A stretch of 64,000 bases of DNA from Grimontia indica (GCF_000333895.2 NZ_ANFM02000021.1:1-64000), one strand, 5' to 3'. Shown: positions 19,708 through 29,238, counted from the first letter of the stretch. The notes: generated by a model not told the origin, from the sequence alone. Translations and numbers: made by a program.

Positions 19708-21312
19708 TTATGCCGCACTCAATACTTTCTGCTGATGAGCAAGATACTCTTCGTAAGTACCTTGGAAGTAATCCAGCTTCTTGTCTTTGATTTCGATAAC
19801 CGCCGTTGCCAGTGATGACACGAATTCACGGTCGTGACTCACGAAAATCAGCGTTCCCGGATACACTTTCAGCGCGCTGTTCAGTGCTTCAATGGCTTCC
19901 ATGTCCATGTGGTTGGTTGGCTCATCCATCACCAGCACGTTGATGTCTTGCATCATCAGCTTGCCGAAAATCAGACGGTTCTTCTCACCACCAGAACAGT
20001 TTCTGGCTTTCTTGTTCACGTCATCTTCGGTAAACAGCAGACGCCCCAGAATCGCACGCACAATCAGGTCGTTGTGCTTTGCGGTGCGCCACTGAGAAAT
20101 CCACTCAAAGATGGTCATGTCGTTGTCGAAATCAGCAGTACAATCCTGCGGACAGTAACCGACAGACGCATTCTCCGCCCACTTCACCACACCTTGGGCT
20201 TGCTCAAGCTCGTTCACCAAGCAGCGCAGCAACGTGGTTTTACCCACACCGTTCTCACCGATAACCGCAAGGCGCGAGCCTGCTTCCAGCAGCAGATTAC
20301 CGTTTTCAAACAGCATCTCGCCGTTATAGCCATGCCCCACGTGTTGCAGCTCAAGCGCCTGACGGTGCAGTTTCTTGCCTTCACCAAAATCAATCGACGG
20401 ACTGATACGGCTAGAGGTTTTCACTTCATCCAGTTTGATTTTGTCCATGCGTTTCGCGCGCGAACTCGCCAACTTCGCTTTAGAAGCGTTGGCACCAAAG
20501 CGGTTCACGAATTCTTGCAGCTCGCTAATCTCGGCCGCTTTCTTGGCATTACTCGCCAGCAATTGCTCACGTTGCAAACCAGACGCTTCCAGGAAGTAAT
20601 CATAGTTACCCGGATAGATGCGCAGCTCACCGTAATCAATGTCTGCCATATGGGTGCATACGGTGTTCAAGAAGTGACGGTCGTGCGAGATGATAATCAT
20701 GGTGCACTTGCGCTGGCTTAACTCTTCCGCCAACCAACCGATGGTATGGATATCCAGGTTGTTCGTCGGTTCGTCCAGCAACAGAATATCAGGGTTCGCA
20801 AACAGCGCCTGAGCCAGCAGCACACGCAGCTTCCAGCCCGGCGCAACTTGCCGCATCAGGCCAAAGTGCAGGTGTTCTTCGATACCCGCTTTAATCAGAA
20901 TATCACCCGCGCGGCTTTCTGCTGTGTAACCGTCCATTTCCGCGAACTCGACTTCAAGCTCTGCGACTTTCATGCCGTCTTCTTCGCTCATTTCCGGCAA
21001 AGAATAAATGCGGTCACGCTCTTTCTTCACTTCCCACAGTTTCTTGTCACCCATGATGACCACATCAATCACGTTGAAGTTTTCAAACGCAAACTGATCC
21101 TGACTCAACACACCCAACTTCAATCCCGGCGCGATCGACACATTTCCTGAACTAGGTGCCAGTGCGCCGCTTAAGATCTTCATAAAGGTCGATTTACCAC
21201 AGCCATTCGCGCCAATCAGGCCATAACGGTTACCGTTACCGAACTTTGCTGAGATGTTTTCAAACAACGGCTCCGCGCCAAATTGCATGGTGATGTTAGC
21301 GGTTGAAATCAA
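19708..21312 (-). CDS. ybiT: ABC-F family ATPase YbiT
   Basis: Soluble double-ATPase protein (534 aa) of the ABC-F family, which acts on the ribosome. Domain 1 has Walker [10 protein letters not shown] (about residues 35-43) and Walker [13 protein letters not shown]; its signature segment is degenerate (APGWKLR), as it is in E. coli YbiT. A charged inter-domain linker (about 245-310) leads to domain 2 with Walker [10 protein letters not shown], signature CSGGEKNR and [12 protein letters not shown]. The start [12 protein letters not shown] aligns well with YbiT. Long open frames on the opposite strand here are shadows of this gene. Confidence 0.94.
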   Translation of the reverse strand: MISTANITMQFGAEPLFENISAKFGNGNRYGLIGANGCGKSTFMKILSGALAPSSGNVSIAPGLKLGVLSQDQFAFENFNVIDVVIMGDKKLWEVKKERDRIYSLPEMSEEDGMKVAELEVEFAEMDGYTAESRAGDILIKAGIEEHLHFGLMRQVAPGWKLRVLLAQALFANPDILLLDEPTNNLDIHTIGWLAEELSQRKCTMIIISHDRHFLNTVCTHMADIDYGELRIYPGNYDYFLEASGLQREQLLASNAKKAAEISELQEFVNRFGANASKAKLASSRAKRMDKIKLDEVKTSSRISPSIDFGEGKKLHRQALELQHVGHGYNGEMLFENGNLLLEAGSRLAVIGENGVGKTTLLRCLVNELEQAQGVVKWAENASVGYCPQDCTADFDNDMTIFEWISQWRTAKHNDLIVRAILGRLLFTEDDVNKKARNCSGGEKNRLIFGKLMMQDINVLVMDEPTNHMDMEAIEALNSALKVYPGTLIFVSHDREFVSSLATAVIEIKDKKLDYFQGTYEEYLAHQQKVLSAA

Positions 21313-21483
21313 TGAAGTATTCCTAGATGAATGATGAGAAGTGTTCTTAGTGCCGCTTTATGTGGCACGAACAAACAGGCGGCGAATTATACAGACTAAA
21401 TTGGGAATGAACAGATGGGAGCTGTAGAGGTTTTCAATACGAATGCTCAACTGACTCAAGAGGCAGCCAATATCGTAGGCATG

Positions 21484-21520
21484 GAAACGAAAACGCCACT
21501 GCATAGGAACAGTGGCGTTA
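21484..21520 (-). terminator. Terminator of the esterase gene
   Basis: On the minus strand AACGCCACTG / CAGTGGCGTT stem with an 8-nt loop followed by TTCGTTT. Confidence 0.85.
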
Positions 21521-21536
21521 ATTGCGCTGCGCGAGT

Positions 21537-22580
21537 TTAAGATGCGTTAGGGTTTTGCAACAGGTGCTTCACCATCTTATTGACCGCATTCATCTGCGGG
21601 CCAGATTTAAAGGAGTAGTCATACCGGGTGTAGCCCCACCAGTCCCAGCAGCCTTTCGGGTTAATCAGTTGACGAGTTTTCGCTTGTGGGTACAGCACAA
21701 TGATGTTGTTGGCATCGGCCCACTCGTTAATTCCCACTTCTTTCGCGTATTCATCGCCAATGGTGTCTTTGTTTTGCTGACATCCGTGGAAAGCGACATG
21801 CACTTTACAGCCGCTGTCTGTGGTGCAGCTGTCTGGGATGAACACGAAGCCCTGATCATCCATGCTGGTCAAACTGCTGGTAAAGAAAGGACGTTGGTCA
21901 AAAACGTGGAGTTTGCCGGGTTTCTTGGGGGCTTTTTCTTTCAACGGACCGACAATCCAAGAAAGCATCTCGCCAGCACTGTCGTAGTTACAGTTGTTGA
22001 TGTAGGGGCTTTGCGTGGTGTTGCACTCGCTGCCAAATTCGTCAGTCACAAAAGCGTGTCCTGCGGGAACGGTATCAACGAAGTTGATGTTATCGCCCGT
22101 ATTCACCTGCTCGTAGTATTCGTTTACTGCTTTCATGGTGACGGGTTTTACAGTTGGATCTTCAGTGCCACTGAACAGCCACACTTTTTGACTGGCAATG
22201 TTAGTGATGTCGTCGATTTTGCCGTCTTTTTCGCGCTTCTTGGTTAAAGACAGCAGGCTGTCGACATCTGCACCTTTTTCCATGCAGTGAAATGCGCGGG
22301 TAATACTGTTCAGGTTTGCCAAAGGATCTTTCGGATCAAAGCTCAGTACATTGACGCAGTCATACGGAATGCCCGCAATCACGCCAACACCTTTCACTTC
22401 AGAAGAGTAAGCAACGCTGTACTGCACAGCCATTGCACCGCCAGAGGATAATCCAGAAACCGTCACGGTTTCACTGTCTGCGCCAAGTTGAGGGAGGGGA
22501 TCTGCCTTGTCGTTATTCGCAAATGTTGCCGCACTAAAAAGTAGTGCTGAAACAACCAGCGCATTGGTTATTGTTTTCAT
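21537..22580 (-). CDS. Secreted PHB-depolymerase-like esterase
   Basis: Exported alpha/beta-hydrolase of 347 aa resembling extracellular poly(3-hydroxybutyrate) depolymerases. Signal peptide to about residue 21 (SAATFA). The lipase box is G43-L-S45-S-G47 and comes unusually early, as in this subfamily; GTEDPTVKP supplies a likely catalytic Asp region and the C-terminal part carries FHGCQQ and the Trp-rich GCWDWWGY segment. At least eight cysteines suggest disulfides. It could degrade PHB oligomers or other polyesters; the substrate is not determined by sequence. Confidence 0.85.
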   Translation of the reverse strand: MKTITNALVVSALLFSAATFANNDKADPLPQLGADSETVTVSGLSSGGAMAVQYSVAYSSEVKGVGVIAGIPYDCVNVLSFDPKDPLANLNSITRAFHCMEKGADVDSLLSLTKKREKDGKIDDITNIASQKVWLFSGTEDPTVKPVTMKAVNEYYEQVNTGDNINFVDTVPAGHAFVTDEFGSECNTTQSPYINNCNYDSAGEMLSWIVGPLKEKAPKKPGKLHVFDQRPFFTSSLTSMDDQGFVFIPDSCTTDSGCKVHVAFHGCQQNKDTIGDEYAKEVGINEWADANNIIVLYPQAKTRQLINPKGCWDWWGYTRYDYSFKSGPQMNAVNKMVKHLLQNPNAS

Positions 22581-22897
22581 CTTGAGCCCTTAAATGTTTA
22601 TCCATAACTGTTGTTGTATGTGATGCAGAGAGAAAGCCAGCGCTCCGCATTGGGCCAGTGCCCATTTTTGTATAGGAAATTCTGGATGTTATGTCAATTT
22701 ATCTGGACAATTCTTGCATTGAAACCTTAGAAGGGCATATGCACCTTAGAGGGACAGACACTTTTAGAAAAAGTCCAAACTATCAGTTTCATCCCTGCGT
22801 GCATGCCACCTCAGACCTGTTCATTCATCCAGAAAGGAATGGCGAGTTAAGTTAGGGTAAGTGAATTCAACAATGATCTGAAATATTCGAATTCGCT
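22581..22897. other. Intergenic region between the esterase and the transposase gene
   Basis: About 315 bp. Close to the transposase start is an imperfect inverted repeat AGTGAATTC (22860-22868) / GAATTCGCT (22889-22897) directly abutting the ATG. No gene is seen; no clear promoter for either flank. Confidence 0.4.
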
Positions 22898-23860
22898 ATG
22901 ACAACCGCTCGTGCCTCACTCATCAATGTCGATGCCACACCTTACTATCATTGTGTTTCACGTTGTGTTCGACGCTCATTTCTCTGCGGCTTCGACAACA
23001 CACAGGGAAAGTGCTTTGAACACCGTCGAGGTTGGATAGAGAAACGGCTTCTTGCATTAGCTAAAGCTTTCTGTATCGATGTGTGCGCCTACGCGATTAT
23101 GAGTAATCATTACCATGTCGTATTGCATATCAACATAGAGAACGCCAAAACATTAACACCAATAGATGTCGCAGAGAGATGGTTAGCGTTTCATCAAGGT
23201 CCTGTGCTGATACAACGCTTTATGCGGGGCGAAGAAATGTCTGAGGCTGAAAATGAACGATGTATGGAGCTCATTGAAACGTGGCGAGAACGCTTAACCT
23301 CCATCAGTTGGTTTATGCGGACGTTGAATCAATACATTGCAGCAGAAGCAAACCGTGAAGATCAATGCACCGGACATTTTTGGGAAGGTCGTTTTAAGAG
23401 CCAGGCATTGTTGGATGAAAAAGCATTGGCGGCAGCAATGGCCTATGTTGACCTCAATCCTATTCGTGCAGATATTACTGACTCGCCTGAGACCTCTGAG
23501 TACACCTCAGTCAAAACGAGAATTGAAGCACTGAAAAATGATCAGGTTAATGCTGACGGTTTATATGTATTCGCGGGATATCCACGTAAAGACCAACCAG
23601 CAGGCATTCCTTTTCGGTTATTGGACTATCTGGAGTTGGTTGATTGGACAGGTAGACAACTTCGCGATGGTAAACGTGGGCAGATAGACGATAAATTGCC
23701 ACCGTTACTGGAACGCCTTGGCATCGAATCGTCCCTTTGGCTAAGAACAGCCTCCAATATTGAAACCGGTAATCTTGTTGGGTCTGAAAACGCCGTCAAA
23801 GCGGCATTACCACACCTTCAACGTCAAAGAGTGTCAGGTATACGGTTACCCGACAGCTAA
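22898..23860 (+). CDS. REP-associated tyrosine (HUH, Y1) transposase
   Basis: 320-aa single-strand transposase of the TnpA_REP/RAYT group related to IS200/IS605. The metal-binding HUH pair is H71-Y-H73 in MSNHYHVVLH, and the likely catalytic tyrosine is Y183 in MAYVDLNPIRA. The N-terminus (TPYYHCVSRCVRRSFLCG) is typical of this family. There is no accessory TnpB and no terminal inverted repeats, as expected: these proteins are usually single-copy and domesticated. An 18-bp perfect palindrome lies 27 bp downstream. No convincing Shine-Dalgarno site precedes the ATG, which agrees with low expression. Confidence 0.9.
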   Translation: MTTARASLINVDATPYYHCVSRCVRRSFLCGFDNTQGKCFEHRRGWIEKRLLALAKAFCIDVCAYAIMSNHYHVVLHINIENAKTLTPIDVAERWLAFHQGPVLIQRFMRGEEMSEAENERCMELIETWRERLTSISWFMRTLNQYIAAEANREDQCTGHFWEGRFKSQALLDEKALAAAMAYVDLNPIRADITDSPETSEYTSVKTRIEALKNDQVNADGLYVFAGYPRKDQPAGIPFRLLDYLELVDWTGRQLRDGKRGQIDDKLPPLLERLGIESSLWLRTASNIETGNLVGSENAVKAALPHLQRQRVSGIRLPDS

Positions 23861-24205
23861 ACCTTTCTTTTCTCTTTCATTTTGATAATCAGGCTGCAGC
23901 CTGATGTTTATGCTTCCTGAAAACGACTTAAATCAAGCCAAAACGTTAGTTGGGACTCGAAGCCAACACTGATCACTGCAAATAGGCGACCAATTACGTG
24001 GTTCTCTAAAAGCGGGAAGATCTATCTACCCATTTTCCTCATGATTTTCCTCATGTTATGTCTGTCCTTTTTGTCCTTTAATTGTTTGTTTTAGATCAAA
24101 AACCGACACGTTACAGACGATTACAAAACACTTTGAGTTAACGCCATTCGCAAGGTGCCCAAAGCCCCGGCATGCTTGAAAGAGCAATATCAACGTCCTT
24201 AGGGG
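23861..24205. other. Intergenic region between the transposase and the orphan cluster
   Basis: About 345 bp. Besides the palindrome it has an exact tandem 12-bp repeat ATTTTCCTCATG (24032-24043, 24044-24055). AT-rich sequence follows (24060-24130) that may hold the promoter of the downstream cluster, but no box pair stands out. Confidence 0.4.
23888..23905. repeat. 18-bp perfect palindrome downstream of the HUH transposase
   Basis: ATCAGGCTGCAGCCTGAT. It could be a REP-like hairpin substrate of the neighbouring transposase or simply the transposase terminator; the following T content is low (GTTTATG), so the first reading deserves testing. Confidence 0.5.
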
Positions 24206-24937
24206 ATGAATGTGAACCGAGAGTTGGTTTACCTATTGACCGATATCAGGCGGGAGCTGCTTATTCGATTGCCTCACACTTCGAAGCTTAAGATGATCGA
24301 TGACATGCTTAGTTGGCTCGATACAGGCTCACCGTGCGGAGAGTTTGCGTTTCACTTTCCGTCACAGATGACAGATGAGGGATTCAGCGCCTTTGAGCGC
24401 GAACAGTTTTGGGAAAACCCATACTGCAGTTGCTATCTGTTTATAGAAAAATACGGTTCCTATTCAAAAAAGGCGCTCGTGCTGAACGCATTGGAGTATC
24501 GCCCCTTATATACCGAAGCAGGAATGCCCAGCTTTTTCTGGATAGACAAGGAAAAGGTAGCTAGTGTAACGGAAGCATTATTGTTATTACTTTCTCAATT
24601 ACTCGCGCATCAAACAGAACTACCGCACGCTTTAGATTCTCAAGTTTCAGTATCGGCTTTTTTTTCGACAAATGATCTTCAAGGCTGTGCAAGGCAAGAT
24701 GTCCTGGATGAAATTCATTGGCACTGCGAGGTCGCAATACAAGGTATCGCGTTGGCGGAACACACCCACTCGAAGTATGTCGGTATCTACAAAAACGGCG
24801 AAAAGCAGATGGGTAATATTCACTATGAAAATACCGTAGACACACGTATTCATAGGGCAATGAAAATTACTAATCCAAATCAGAACCCAAGCTTCTTTTA
24901 TGAAGCGGACTCAGCCTTTGTCATTTTTGGGAGTTGA
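24206..24937 (+). CDS. Unrecognised cytoplasmic protein
   Basis: 243 aa, no signal peptide and no membrane segment; rich in aromatic and acidic residues. A leucine-rich helix lies at about residues 120-135 (EALLLLLSQLLAHQ), followed by a His/Cys-rich stretch (around 165-190, with EIHWHC and EHTHSK). I know no family for it. The ATG at 24206 directly abuts AGGGG, so the GTG two codons later (24212) may be the real start. Its stop overlaps a candidate start of the next gene, indicating an operon with the three following genes. Confidence 0.6.
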   Translation: MNVNRELVYLLTDIRRELLIRLPHTSKLKMIDDMLSWLDTGSPCGEFAFHFPSQMTDEGFSAFEREQFWENPYCSCYLFIEKYGSYSKKALVLNALEYRPLYTEAGMPSFFWIDKEKVASVTEALLLLLSQLLAHQTELPHALDSQVSVSAFFSTNDLQGCARQDVLDEIHWHCEVAIQGIALAEHTHSKYVGIYKNGEKQMGNIHYENTVDTRIHRAMKITNPNQNPSFFYEADSAFVIFGS

Positions 24938-24942
24938 TCAAG

Positions 24943-25317
24943 TTGAGAATATGGGTTGCTCTTTTATTGGTGCTTTTATCTCCCTGTGTGCAAGGAGCTG
25001 TGATTAAACACACCGAGTCACTCAGTCGTGATCATTTCTATATTGCTATCGATGAAGGTGAGCAGACATTTACTCATAAGTTTCAAGTCGGTGGAGAACA
25101 TATAAACCACTATTACATCTTTGGTGTGATGGGAGAACGGTTCGCCATCACAGTTGAAGAATGGGAAGGTAGGGTAGATGTTTATGTTGACGGTGAAGGG
25201 ATAAGGCACGAGTTGGACGAGTATTACGTTGATAAACGCTACACCTGGCTGGAAGTCGCAGTGTCGGCTCACCCCTATGCGAATTACAACCTAAAGGTCC
25301 GGCGTCATGGAAAATGA
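24943..25317 (+). CDS. Unrecognised small secreted protein
   Basis: 124 aa from a TTG at 24943 that lies nine bases after GGGAG (a TTG at 24934 is too close to that site). Signal peptide of about 18 residues (VALLLVLLSPCVQGA). The mature part of ~105 residues alternates hydrophobic and polar residues in a beta-rich pattern with GERFAITVEEWEGRVDVYVDG in the middle, loosely reminiscent of small beta-sandwich domains such as PPC; this resemblance is by eye only. No cysteines in the mature part. Confidence 0.55.
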   Translation: MRIWVALLLVLLSPCVQGAVIKHTESLSRDHFYIAIDEGEQTFTHKFQVGGEHINHYYIFGVMGERFAITVEEWEGRVDVYVDGEGIRHELDEYYVDKRYTWLEVAVSAHPYANYNLKVRRHGK

Positions 25318-25471
25318 AAGATTGAGTCAAGCACAGCAACAGGCACTCATCGATTTGTTACAGACTTTGAGTGCCGAAATGCGTTTTGCAGGTTTGTCAG
25401 AAGACGATGTATTGCAGCAGCGGATCCATGAAGCGATTAAGGCGCTTCGCGCAGAGGTGTGCTTCCGGTAA
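25307..25471 (+). CDS. Small 54-aa protein inside the orphan cluster
   Basis: ATG at 25307 overlaps the end of the previous gene by 11 nt and follows AAAGG by about ten bases. The product is charged and helical in look, beginning MENERLSQAQQQALIDLLQ and ending in EVCFR. The size, overlap and ribosome-binding site argue that it is translated; nothing is known about it. Confidence 0.5.
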   Translation: MENERLSQAQQQALIDLLQTLSAEMRFAGLSEDDVLQQRIHEAIKALRAEVCFR

Positions 25472-25512
25472 GGCAGTTCGACGACCTAAGATAAACATGA
25501 AATGGAGGCTAT

Positions 25513-26346
25513 ATGAAATACGCAATCCCACTCGCTATTTTGTTACTTACTTCTTTTCCAGCCAATGCAGGGGAAGGGTTAACCTGCTCCGAAGCAAAAG
25601 CAGAAGTCGAGCAGCAAGAAGCTCAGAATGCATTCAATGTTTCTTTTACTAACTTCTTAAGACAAAAGCATATCAGCGCAGAGCGCCACGCGTTTGAGGT
25701 GAACGAAGACTATGCTGCCGTTTCCGAGTACAGCACATACAGAAGTCATGATATTGAGTTCGCAAAGCGGGAAATTAGAGCCTTCGAGTGGCTGTTCAAT
25801 GATCTGAGTGGAGTATCGGGCGGTAAGACGTTGAAAGTGCCTGAACCACACCTTGTAGATGTAAGCTTTCTACTACTTATGGAGATGGGGCTTGAGTTTA
25901 CGCCCGCAGAGCTCCATAACGGTGTGAAGCTAACGAAAAGTGAGGTGGCAGAGCTCCAAGAAGCCGTAAGTTACGAACTGACCATTTTGTACCGAAATCA
26001 TCGCTTGTATGCAGCTCACATATTCAAGGATAAAGCAGGCCAACAGACGGTTGCGTTTATCTGGAGTAACTTTTGTGGTGCAGGTAAAGCACCAGAAACC
26101 ATCGTTTCTAAGATAAACGGTACTCGCGTTTCGATGGATATCTACTGCATTGAAAATGATGCATTCTCGAATGCCAGCTTTGCTATTGCGAACACGGAAG
26201 CCGGCCGCCGGTACATACACCGCGAACTGTCGGAGAAAGAGTGGCTAAACGTTCAACTGCCCTTTGAGGATTCATCAATGCTGACTCAGTTCTGGGCGAA
26301 GGGTTTTAACCGAGCATGGACAAAACTCGGGGGAGAGCTTTATTAG
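25513..26346 (+). CDS. Unrecognised secreted protein
   Basis: 277 aa with GGAGG five bases before the ATG and a clear signal peptide (MKYAIPLAILLLTSFPANA). The mature part is about 257 residues, with cysteines in LTCSEA, SNFCGAG and DIYCIE, and a helical, acidic first half (AEVEQQEAQNAF). The second half has YELTILYRNHRLYAAHIF and SNFCGAGKAPETIV. I do not recognise a domain. It follows the 54-aa gene by 41 bp and closes the cluster. Confidence 0.6.
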   Translation: MKYAIPLAILLLTSFPANAGEGLTCSEAKAEVEQQEAQNAFNVSFTNFLRQKHISAERHAFEVNEDYAAVSEYSTYRSHDIEFAKREIRAFEWLFNDLSGVSGGKTLKVPEPHLVDVSFLLLMEMGLEFTPAELHNGVKLTKSEVAELQEAVSYELTILYRNHRLYAAHIFKDKAGQQTVAFIWSNFCGAGKAPETIVSKINGTRVSMDIYCIENDAFSNASFAIANTEAGRRYIHRELSEKEWLNVQLPFEDSSMLTQFWAKGFNRAWTKLGGELY

Positions 26347-26440
26347 AGAGGCACCGTTGTATACTGATTGGAAGCTCTATTTGATGATCTGTGGGCTGAG
26401 GCGGTATTGTCATGGCGTGGGCGCCATAGCCTCTTGTTAT

Positions 26441-26460
26441 ACGCCACCCTCCGGTGGCGT
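26441..26460 (-). terminator. Hairpin between convergent genes, possible terminator
   Basis: ACGCCACC-CTCC-GGTGGCGT, strong stem but without a good T-run on either side; it lies between the orphan cluster and the convergent carboxypeptidase gene. Confidence 0.45.
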
Positions 26461-26487
26461 CTGGATTTCAATATTTCAATCAACCCA

Positions 26488-27612
26488 TCAAAGCTTTGGC
26501 AATGTCGCCCAAATCGCGGCCAGCATATCGCTGCCGAAGGCGGCGCTGCGATCTGGTGACCAGCCGTAAATTTCGTCTGGCTGATCATTGTGGTCTTTGA
26601 ATGGCATCTCTACGGTGTAAGACAGACACTTGAATTGCTCTGCCACCCAGTTAGAACCCACAGTCAGGTTAGCCGTGCCCGGTGCGCTTTTCGGGTAGCC
26701 GTGCTCGTCTTGAAACTCTGGAGTGATGGTCAGAAGCGCTTGTTTGAAGTGGGCTTCCAGTGCAGCGAAGTCTTCATCGTAGGAAGGAATGCCTTCACTG
26801 CCTGCCACAAAGTTGTATGGGATCGCTTCGTCGCCGTGGATATCCAGGAACATATCTACGCCTGTTTCCAACATGCGTTCGCGCACGTAGAAAACTTCTG
26901 GGCTGCGCTCTACGGTCGGCGTTTGCCATTCGCGGTTAAGGTTTGCGCCAACCGCATTGTGACGAAGATGACCACGAATGCTGCCGTCTGGGTTCATGTT
27001 TGGCACAACGCGGATAACTGCATTATCAATCAGCGCTTTGCCGACAGTGTCGGTTTCATCCAACAGGCGCATCAGTAAGCCTTCGATAAACCACTCGGCC
27101 ATGGTTTCGCCCGGGTGTTGGCGGCCAATCACCCAAATGTTCTTTTTACCTTCGGCTGGTTCGCCAATGGTCAGCAGGCTGATGTCGTTGCCATCAATGG
27201 TTGCACCCAGCGTTTCCAGTTTGCAGGCATAGTGGGTTTGTACTTCGTGCAGCAAATCTTGATGACGCTCGTAAGAGTAAGGCGCGAAATAGGCAAAATA
27301 CATGGAGCTTGCTTCAGGTATCACTGAGAAGCGCAGGTTGTCGCCATCAAACTCTGAAGGAATACGGAACCACTCGTTACGGTCGTAAGACGCGACGACA
27401 TCATAATCCTGCCAACCTTCTGGGTAAGCGGATTTAGCAAGGTTCAGCAGCGTGAACTGGTGCAGTTCCTGCGAATCACTTTCCAAACGGAAGTGGAACC
27501 ATTGCGCGGTTTCTGTGTTGTTATCGGCTGGGATTGAAAGCTGAATATTGGCTGGTGAGTCAGCGGAAACTACCTGAATGTTGCCGCTGTCAAAGTTGCT
27601 GAAGATTTTCAT
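26488..27612 (-). CDS. M14-family zinc carboxypeptidase, cytosolic (Nna1/CCP-like) type
   Basis: 374-aa metallopeptidase of the M14 family. An N-terminal beta domain (about residues 1-115) of the kind found in cytosolic carboxypeptidases precedes the catalytic domain. Zinc ligands are H166 and E169 (RQHPGET) and H259 (DIHGDE); substrate-binding residues are in NMNPDGSIRG and NLNREW; the catalytic glutamate is E335 (YTVEMPF). There is no signal peptide, so it acts in the cytoplasm. Family members remove C-terminal residues, in bacteria with unknown targets. It is divergent from the sotB-like gene. Confidence 0.9.
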   Translation of the reverse strand: MKIFSNFDSGNIQVVSADSPANIQLSIPADNNTETAQWFHFRLESDSQELHQFTLLNLAKSAYPEGWQDYDVVASYDRNEWFRIPSEFDGDNLRFSVIPEASSMYFAYFAPYSYERHQDLLHEVQTHYACKLETLGATIDGNDISLLTIGEPAEGKKNIWVIGRQHPGETMAEWFIEGLLMRLLDETDTVGKALIDNAVIRVVPNMNPDGSIRGHLRHNAVGANLNREWQTPTVERSPEVFYVRERMLETGVDMFLDIHGDEAIPYNFVAGSEGIPSYDEDFAALEAHFKQALLTITPEFQDEHGYPKSAPGTANLTVGSNWVAEQFKCLSYTVEMPFKDHNDQPDEIYGWSPDRSAAFGSDMLAAIWATLPKL

Positions 27613-27876
27613 TGTTGATCGTCTTTCTTATCGGAATTTGGGAATCACATTAGCATAGTTCCCGATTCGCGAAAGCGAGTAAAACTGTATGAAATGATGA
27701 ATAGCTCGGTTGGTTGGCTCAGTTGGCTAAAAGTCATCCAAGCTCGCCCTTCCCTGTTAAGGCCACCGTAGAATTGATTGCAACTTTTTTGACCATTGCC
27801 TCTTTTTTGAACCTGCATTACACTCGCGTTCCTTTTTCGCTTGTTGTTTATTTTTTGCCTGTCGCTTCTCATCACC

Positions 27877-29079
27877 ATGCACACCAAATCCCAAAACCTG
27901 CTGCCTTGGCTCAGAGTGTTTCTGATCGCCCTAAGCGCCTTTATTTTTAATACCACCGAGTTTGTCCCTGTCGGCATGTTGGCTAACCTTGGCGAAAGCT
28001 TCGGTATGCGCCCTGCTGAAGTCGGGCCAATGCTGACGATTTACGCCTGGATTGTGGCGCTGGCTTCGTTGCCAGTAATGTTGCTGCTTGCCAATTTTGA
28101 GCGTCGTCGCCTTATGCTGGGCGTATTTGCATTGTTTGTTGCCAGCCATGTCATTTCTGCCATGGCGACCAGTTACAACATGCTGCTGGTTTCCCGTGTT
28201 GGTATCGCGTTTGCGCACTCGGTGTTTTGGTCGATAAGTGTCGCGATGGCAGTAAGAATGGCACCAAATGGCAAAGGCGCGGTGGCAATCAGTCTGCTTG
28301 GAACAGGTACAGTGTTAGCCATGGTGATGGGCGTGCCATTGGGTCGCGTTGTTGGCGAATGGTTCGGTTGGCGCACGACTTTCGGTGGCATTGGCGTGAT
28401 TTCTGGCGTACTGATGTTGGCGCTTTGGCGCTGGCTGCCGACGCTGCCGGTTTCCAACTCCGGTAACCTATCCAGCCTGCCCGAGATTGCGCGGAATAAG
28501 CCGCTGCTGAGTCTGTATCTGTTGACGGCGATTATCGTCACTGCTCATTTTACGGCTTACACCTATCTTGAACCGCTGATTCAGCAGGTTTGGAGTTTGA
28601 GTGCGGATGTCACCACCTGGGCGCTGATGACTTACGGCGCTGCGGGTATTGTTGGCAGCTTATTGTTCAGCCGCCTTCAGCCTCGTCATCCAAACACTCT
28701 GCTGATTCTGGGCTTTGGTTTGCTGGCGCTCTGCCTTTCTATGCTTTCGAGATCCGGTATTGGCATATTCCAGCTTTTCCCGGGTGTGGCACTTTGGGGC
28801 GCGGTGATGATGACAGTCGCGCTCGCCCTGCAAACACGCGCGCTGGAATACGGCTCGAAAGCGACCGATATCACCATGGCTATCTACTCCGGCATTTTCA
28901 ATGTGGGGATTGGCGGCGGCGCACTGCTGGGTAGTCAGGTTGTGCTTCACTATGGCGCGGCGAAAAACGGCCTTGTTGCCCTTGCTGTGATCAGCTTTGG
29001 CCTACTGCCACTTTGGTATCTGGTTCGGAAGAAAAGAACGGACGATACTGAGCCGGAGTTGGTTCAAGTGCCATCTTAA
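27877..29079 (+). CDS. sotB: MFS efflux transporter, SotB (sugar efflux) family
   Basis: Twelve-helix major-facilitator exporter, 400 aa from the ATG at 27877 (MHTKSQNLLPWLRVF); an upstream in-frame ATG at 27841 would add a hydrophobic 12-residue extension with no ribosome-binding site. The first helix carries FNTTEFVPVG and motif A-like sequences follow, as in SotB/YdeA, which exports sugars such as arabinose and IPTG. The substrate here is inferred only. The gene diverges from the M14 peptidase gene across a ~260-bp region. Confidence 0.85.
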   Translation: MHTKSQNLLPWLRVFLIALSAFIFNTTEFVPVGMLANLGESFGMRPAEVGPMLTIYAWIVALASLPVMLLLANFERRRLMLGVFALFVASHVISAMATSYNMLLVSRVGIAFAHSVFWSISVAMAVRMAPNGKGAVAISLLGTGTVLAMVMGVPLGRVVGEWFGWRTTFGGIGVISGVLMLALWRWLPTLPVSNSGNLSSLPEIARNKPLLSLYLLTAIIVTAHFTAYTYLEPLIQQVWSLSADVTTWALMTYGAAGIVGSLLFSRLQPRHPNTLLILGFGLLALCLSMLSRSGIGIFQLFPGVALWGAVMMTVALALQTRALEYGSKATDITMAIYSGIFNVGIGGGALLGSQVVLHYGAAKNGLVALAVISFGLLPLWYLVRKKRTDDTEPELVQVPS

Positions 29080-29090
29080 TAGCCAGAACG

Positions 29091-29123
29091 AAAAGCCGCT
29101 GACCGGCATCAGCGGCTTTTATC
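29091..29123 (+). terminator. Terminator of the sotB-like gene
   Basis: AAAAGCCGCTGA / TCAGCGGCTTTT, 12-bp perfect stem with a 6-nt loop. Confidence 0.85.
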
Positions 29124-29238
29124 TATGGGCAATCAAAACGCCAGAATATTTCATTTCCCTACTTCGAAATCCGGTGATATCTTCCGTCGCCGACAAAAAT
29201 TCAGTCGCGCTAACAGACACTTCAGAACGAGAAATAGT

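Noticed and set aside
19834-20721. Long 295-residue open frame antisense to ybiT
   Set aside because: The minus-strand frame has complete ABC-F motifs; the antisense product is His/Gln/Arg-rich without any domain.
21522-22247. 241-residue open frame antisense to the esterase gene
   Set aside because: Shadow of a gene with signal peptide and lipase box.
24032-24055. Tandem 12-bp repeat ATTTTCCTCATG
   Set aside because: Only two copies and no sign of function; noted in the intergenic entry only.
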